This document shows, one piece after another, positions 62,279 to 64,000 of a stretch of DNA of 64,000 bases. The DNA is taken from positions 186,001 to 250,000 of the forward strand of contig NZ_JACHBL010000001.1 of NCBI RefSeq assembly GCF_014200305.1, written 5' to 3'. A program made the translations under genes and the position numbers. The stretch comes from Neomicrococcus lactis. Its GTDB lineage: Bacteria > Actinomycetota > Actinomycetes > Actinomycetales > Micrococcaceae. The stretch's first letter is position 1. Each line of letters begins with the position of its first letter. The notes under the pieces were generated by a model. That model made no database searches. It was not told the DNA's origin and saw nothing but the letters and a program-made list of their open reading frames with translations.

Positions 62279-63130
62279 TTACGCCTCGGCGTTGATGGCG
62301 GCCTTCGGGTTTCGTACCCGTTGGCCGCGCGAGGACAGGCTCTTGGAGACCCACTCAGCAAGCTTCGTAATGGAGAAGTTGAGGAGAATGAAGATCAGAG
62401 CCACAATCACGAGCGCCTGAAGAATGTTGCCATTCGGGGAAGCGTACGTGCGGCCGAAGAACAGCAACTCGTTGAAGCTGATCATGTAGCCGAGTGCGGA
62501 GTCCTTCAAGATCACCACGAACTGGCCAATCAAGGCTGGCAACATGGCGATGAGCGCTTGAGGGATTTCCACGAGGCGCAGCGACTGTCCGTTGGTCATA
62601 CCGATGGCCGTTGCAGCTTCGCGCTGACCCTTAGGAAGACCGTAGACGCCCGAACGCACCAGCTCAGCCACCACAGCACCGTTGTAGAGCACCAAGGCGG
62701 CGACTACAGCGATCAGGGTGGAGTTCTGGGTGATGCCCAGAACTCGAGCAATGAAGATGTTGAAGAAGACGATCATCAACAGCACTGGAACGGCGCGGAA
62801 GAACTCAACGACGATCGAGGACAGCCAACGGACCACCTTGTTCTCTGACAGTCGGCCCACACCAAAGACGAGGCCGAAGATCAGCGAGCCGACAATGCCG
62901 AGGAACGCTGCCAAGAGCGTGTTCCGCAGACCTGGCAACAAGTAATCCATCCAGGTGCGTGCCTGTAAGAAGTCGTCCCACTGGCTCCAGGACATCTGTC
63001 CCTTAGCCGCCAGACCAATGACAATCCAGGCTATGAAGCCAGCGACAATCAAGAAGCCGATCACGTTGATCAGCACAATGTTGCGCTGACCCTTCGGGCC
63101 GGGGGTGTCGAATAGAACTGATGCGCTCAT
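62279..63130 (-). CDS. gluD: Glutamate/amino-acid ABC transporter permease (GluD type)
   Basis: A 283-residue His/Glu/Gln-Arg-opine family permease. A long hydrophilic N-terminus, the first TM (about 21-43) and DYLLPGLRNTLLAAFLGIVGSLIFG precede the EAA loop GQREAATAIGMTNGQSLRLVEIPQAL. It ends in a basic tail. It starts 4 nt inside gluC, so the two permeases are translationally coupled. Confidence 0.9.
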   Translation of the reverse strand: MSASVLFDTPGPKGQRNIVLINVIGFLIVAGFIAWIVIGLAAKGQMSWSQWDDFLQARTWMDYLLPGLRNTLLAAFLGIVGSLIFGLVFGVGRLSENKVVRWLSSIVVEFFRAVPVLLMIVFFNIFIARVLGITQNSTLIAVVAALVLYNGAVVAELVRSGVYGLPKGQREAATAIGMTNGQSLRLVEIPQALIAMLPALIGQFVVILKDSALGYMISFNELLFFGRTYASPNGNILQALVIVALIFILLNFSITKLAEWVSKSLSSRGQRVRNPKAAINAEA

Positions 63131-63804
63131 CGTGCCACCTTCAACTTCTTAGAGAGCCACGTTGTGAGTAGGCCAATCGGGATCACCAAGATGACGAAGC
63201 CAAGGGCGAAGGTCAAGAAGATGGGGATCACGACGTCGGCGCGGAACTCAATCATGGTCTTCATGACGGACGACGCTTCCGTAGCCACCGAGCCAGCAGC
63301 AGCAACCGTCGAGTTCTTGAGCAAAGCGATCAACGTGTTGCCCAGAGGAACAATTGCGCCGCGGAACGCCTGCGGGAGGATGACAAGCCGTGCCGAAGGC
63401 AAGAAGCTCAGTCCAATTGCACGGGCGGCCTCAGCCTGGCCCAACGGGACGGTGTTCACGCCGGAACGAATTGCCTCACACACGAACGCCGCGTGATAGA
63501 CGGAGAGTCCGACGATCGCCATGCGGAAGAAGTTCTCTTGGAAACTGCCCAGCTGGACACCCAACTGGCCAATCAGCGCGAGCACACCAAACAGGATGAT
63601 GATGGTCAGAGGCGTGTTTCGAATGATGTTGACGTACGCGGCGCCAATCCACTGGAAACTAGGAATAGGGGAAATGCGCATCATCGCAACGATGGTGCCG
63701 ATGATGAGGGAGCCGATAGCGGCCCAGAAGGTCAACTGAATGTTTACCCAGAACGCTGCCGGAATGTTGTATTCCGTGAAGATGGAAAGGTAACTGTCCA
63801 TCAC
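63127..63804 (-). CDS. gluC: Glutamate/amino-acid ABC transporter permease (GluC type)
   Basis: A 225-residue permease with NIQLTFWAAIGSLIIGTIVAMMRISP at the N-terminus, YVNIIRNTPLTIIILF and the EAA loop LGQAEAARAIGLSFLPSARLVILPQAFRGAI. It pairs with GluD downstream and with the GluB binding protein upstream. The start may be ATG 63804 or 63801. Confidence 0.9.
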   Translation of the reverse strand: MMDSYLSIFTEYNIPAAFWVNIQLTFWAAIGSLIIGTIVAMMRISPIPSFQWIGAAYVNIIRNTPLTIIILFGVLALIGQLGVQLGSFQENFFRMAIVGLSVYHAAFVCEAIRSGVNTVPLGQAEAARAIGLSFLPSARLVILPQAFRGAIVPLGNTLIALLKNSTVAAAGSVATEASSVMKTMIEFRADVVIPIFLTFALGFVILVIPIGLLTTWLSKKLKVAR

Positions 63805-63824
63805 TCTCCTTGGTGCGTCAGTCG

Positions 63825-63875
63825 GTGAAAATGCTGTGGGGGCAACCGTCGAGTTGGACGGCCACCCCCAACAGC
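63825..63875 (-). terminator. Hairpin between gluB and gluC
   Basis: Arms at 63833-63850 and 63857-63875 pair with one or two mismatches. On the minus strand they are followed by ATTTTC. Likely a partial terminator that raises binding-protein expression over permease. Confidence 0.65.
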
Positions 63876-63934
63876 TTGGACTTGGTGTCGGTGACGAATG
63901 GCGAGAACCTTATGAGGACCTCACCACGTCAACG

Positions 63935-64000
63935 TCACTTGGCGCAGGCATCCTGTGCTGGAGGATTGTCCTTGGAAGGGGTGTAGCCCGTTCCGGCAGT
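63935..64000 (-). CDS. gluB: Glutamate-binding protein, C-terminal end (rest outside window)
   Basis: The minus-strand frame open to the right edge gives the last 21 residues, TAGTGYTPSKDNPP then AQDACAK-stop, which resembles the end of actinobacterial GluB. Its position directly before gluC supports this. Too short for a firm assignment alone. Confidence 0.6.
   Translation of the reverse strand, partial: TAGTGYTPSKDNPPAQDACAK

Overview
The window is chromosomal DNA from an actinobacterium, most likely a member of the Micrococcaceae (Arthrobacter/Rothia-like lineage). The evidence is a moderately high GC content, many GTG starts, TANNNT boxes 6-8 nt upstream of start codons (leaderless transcription), and characteristic gene sets: guaB / guaB3 / glpD / SURF1 / DUF3817 / guaA, phosphomutase-DUF3090-SCO1664, fdxA-dapC, an actinobacterial-type dapD, and gluBCD. 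Species assignment is inference. No rRNA, tRNA, CRISPR array, integrase or transposase was seen.

Layout. 1-7573: purine block (guaB 3' end, BtrH/DUF4872-like protein, guaB3, glpD, SURF1, DUF3817, guaA). 7764-11813: very large helicase/nuclease-like protein with degenerate motifs. 11823-19435: SAF-domain protein, FmdB-type zinc ribbon, formyl-THF cyclo-ligase, GNAT, membrane protein, a three-gene two-component operon with a poly-Asp protein, an Lrp regulator and an orphan ProX-like lipoprotein. 19463-27953: alaA, ppk2, xseAB, membrane protein, ispH, rmuC, ychF.

27954-32948 is an accessory island directly after ychF. It consists of three successive cargo modules: (1) methyltransferase; (2) Abi/HEPN protein fused to an antitoxin-like domain; (3) AAC(2')-like acetyltransferase, truncated higB, higA and an alpha/beta hydrolase. 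Each module ends with a short copy of the ychF 3' end (encoding VEFRF-x-V-stop) at 28811-28834, 30947-30976 and 32925-32948. A ychF-type terminator lies just beyond the last copy. This looks like serial site-specific insertion into the ychF 3' end, with no recombinase present.

33031-44647 is a mixed accessory/core region: DinB/mycothiol-type protein, hydrolase, stand-alone condensation-domain protein, the SCO1664-DUF3090-phosphomutase operon, an OmpA-domain exported protein, a lipoprotein, two small cytosolic proteins (one TY-Chap-like), arfB, a broken aldo/keto reductase, a 37-aa PhnA-like zinc ribbon, a P-loop kinase, a DHFR-family reductase, a barstar-like protein and a Tat-exported protein. 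45308-52571 is an oligopeptide ABC importer (oppA, oppB, oppC, fused oppDF) with a PH-domain gene inserted on the opposite strand. 52786-64000 returns to core genes: typA, fdxA, dapC, gltA, dapD and dapE (lysine/DAP pathway), and the glutamate importer gluB (3' end), gluC, gluD.
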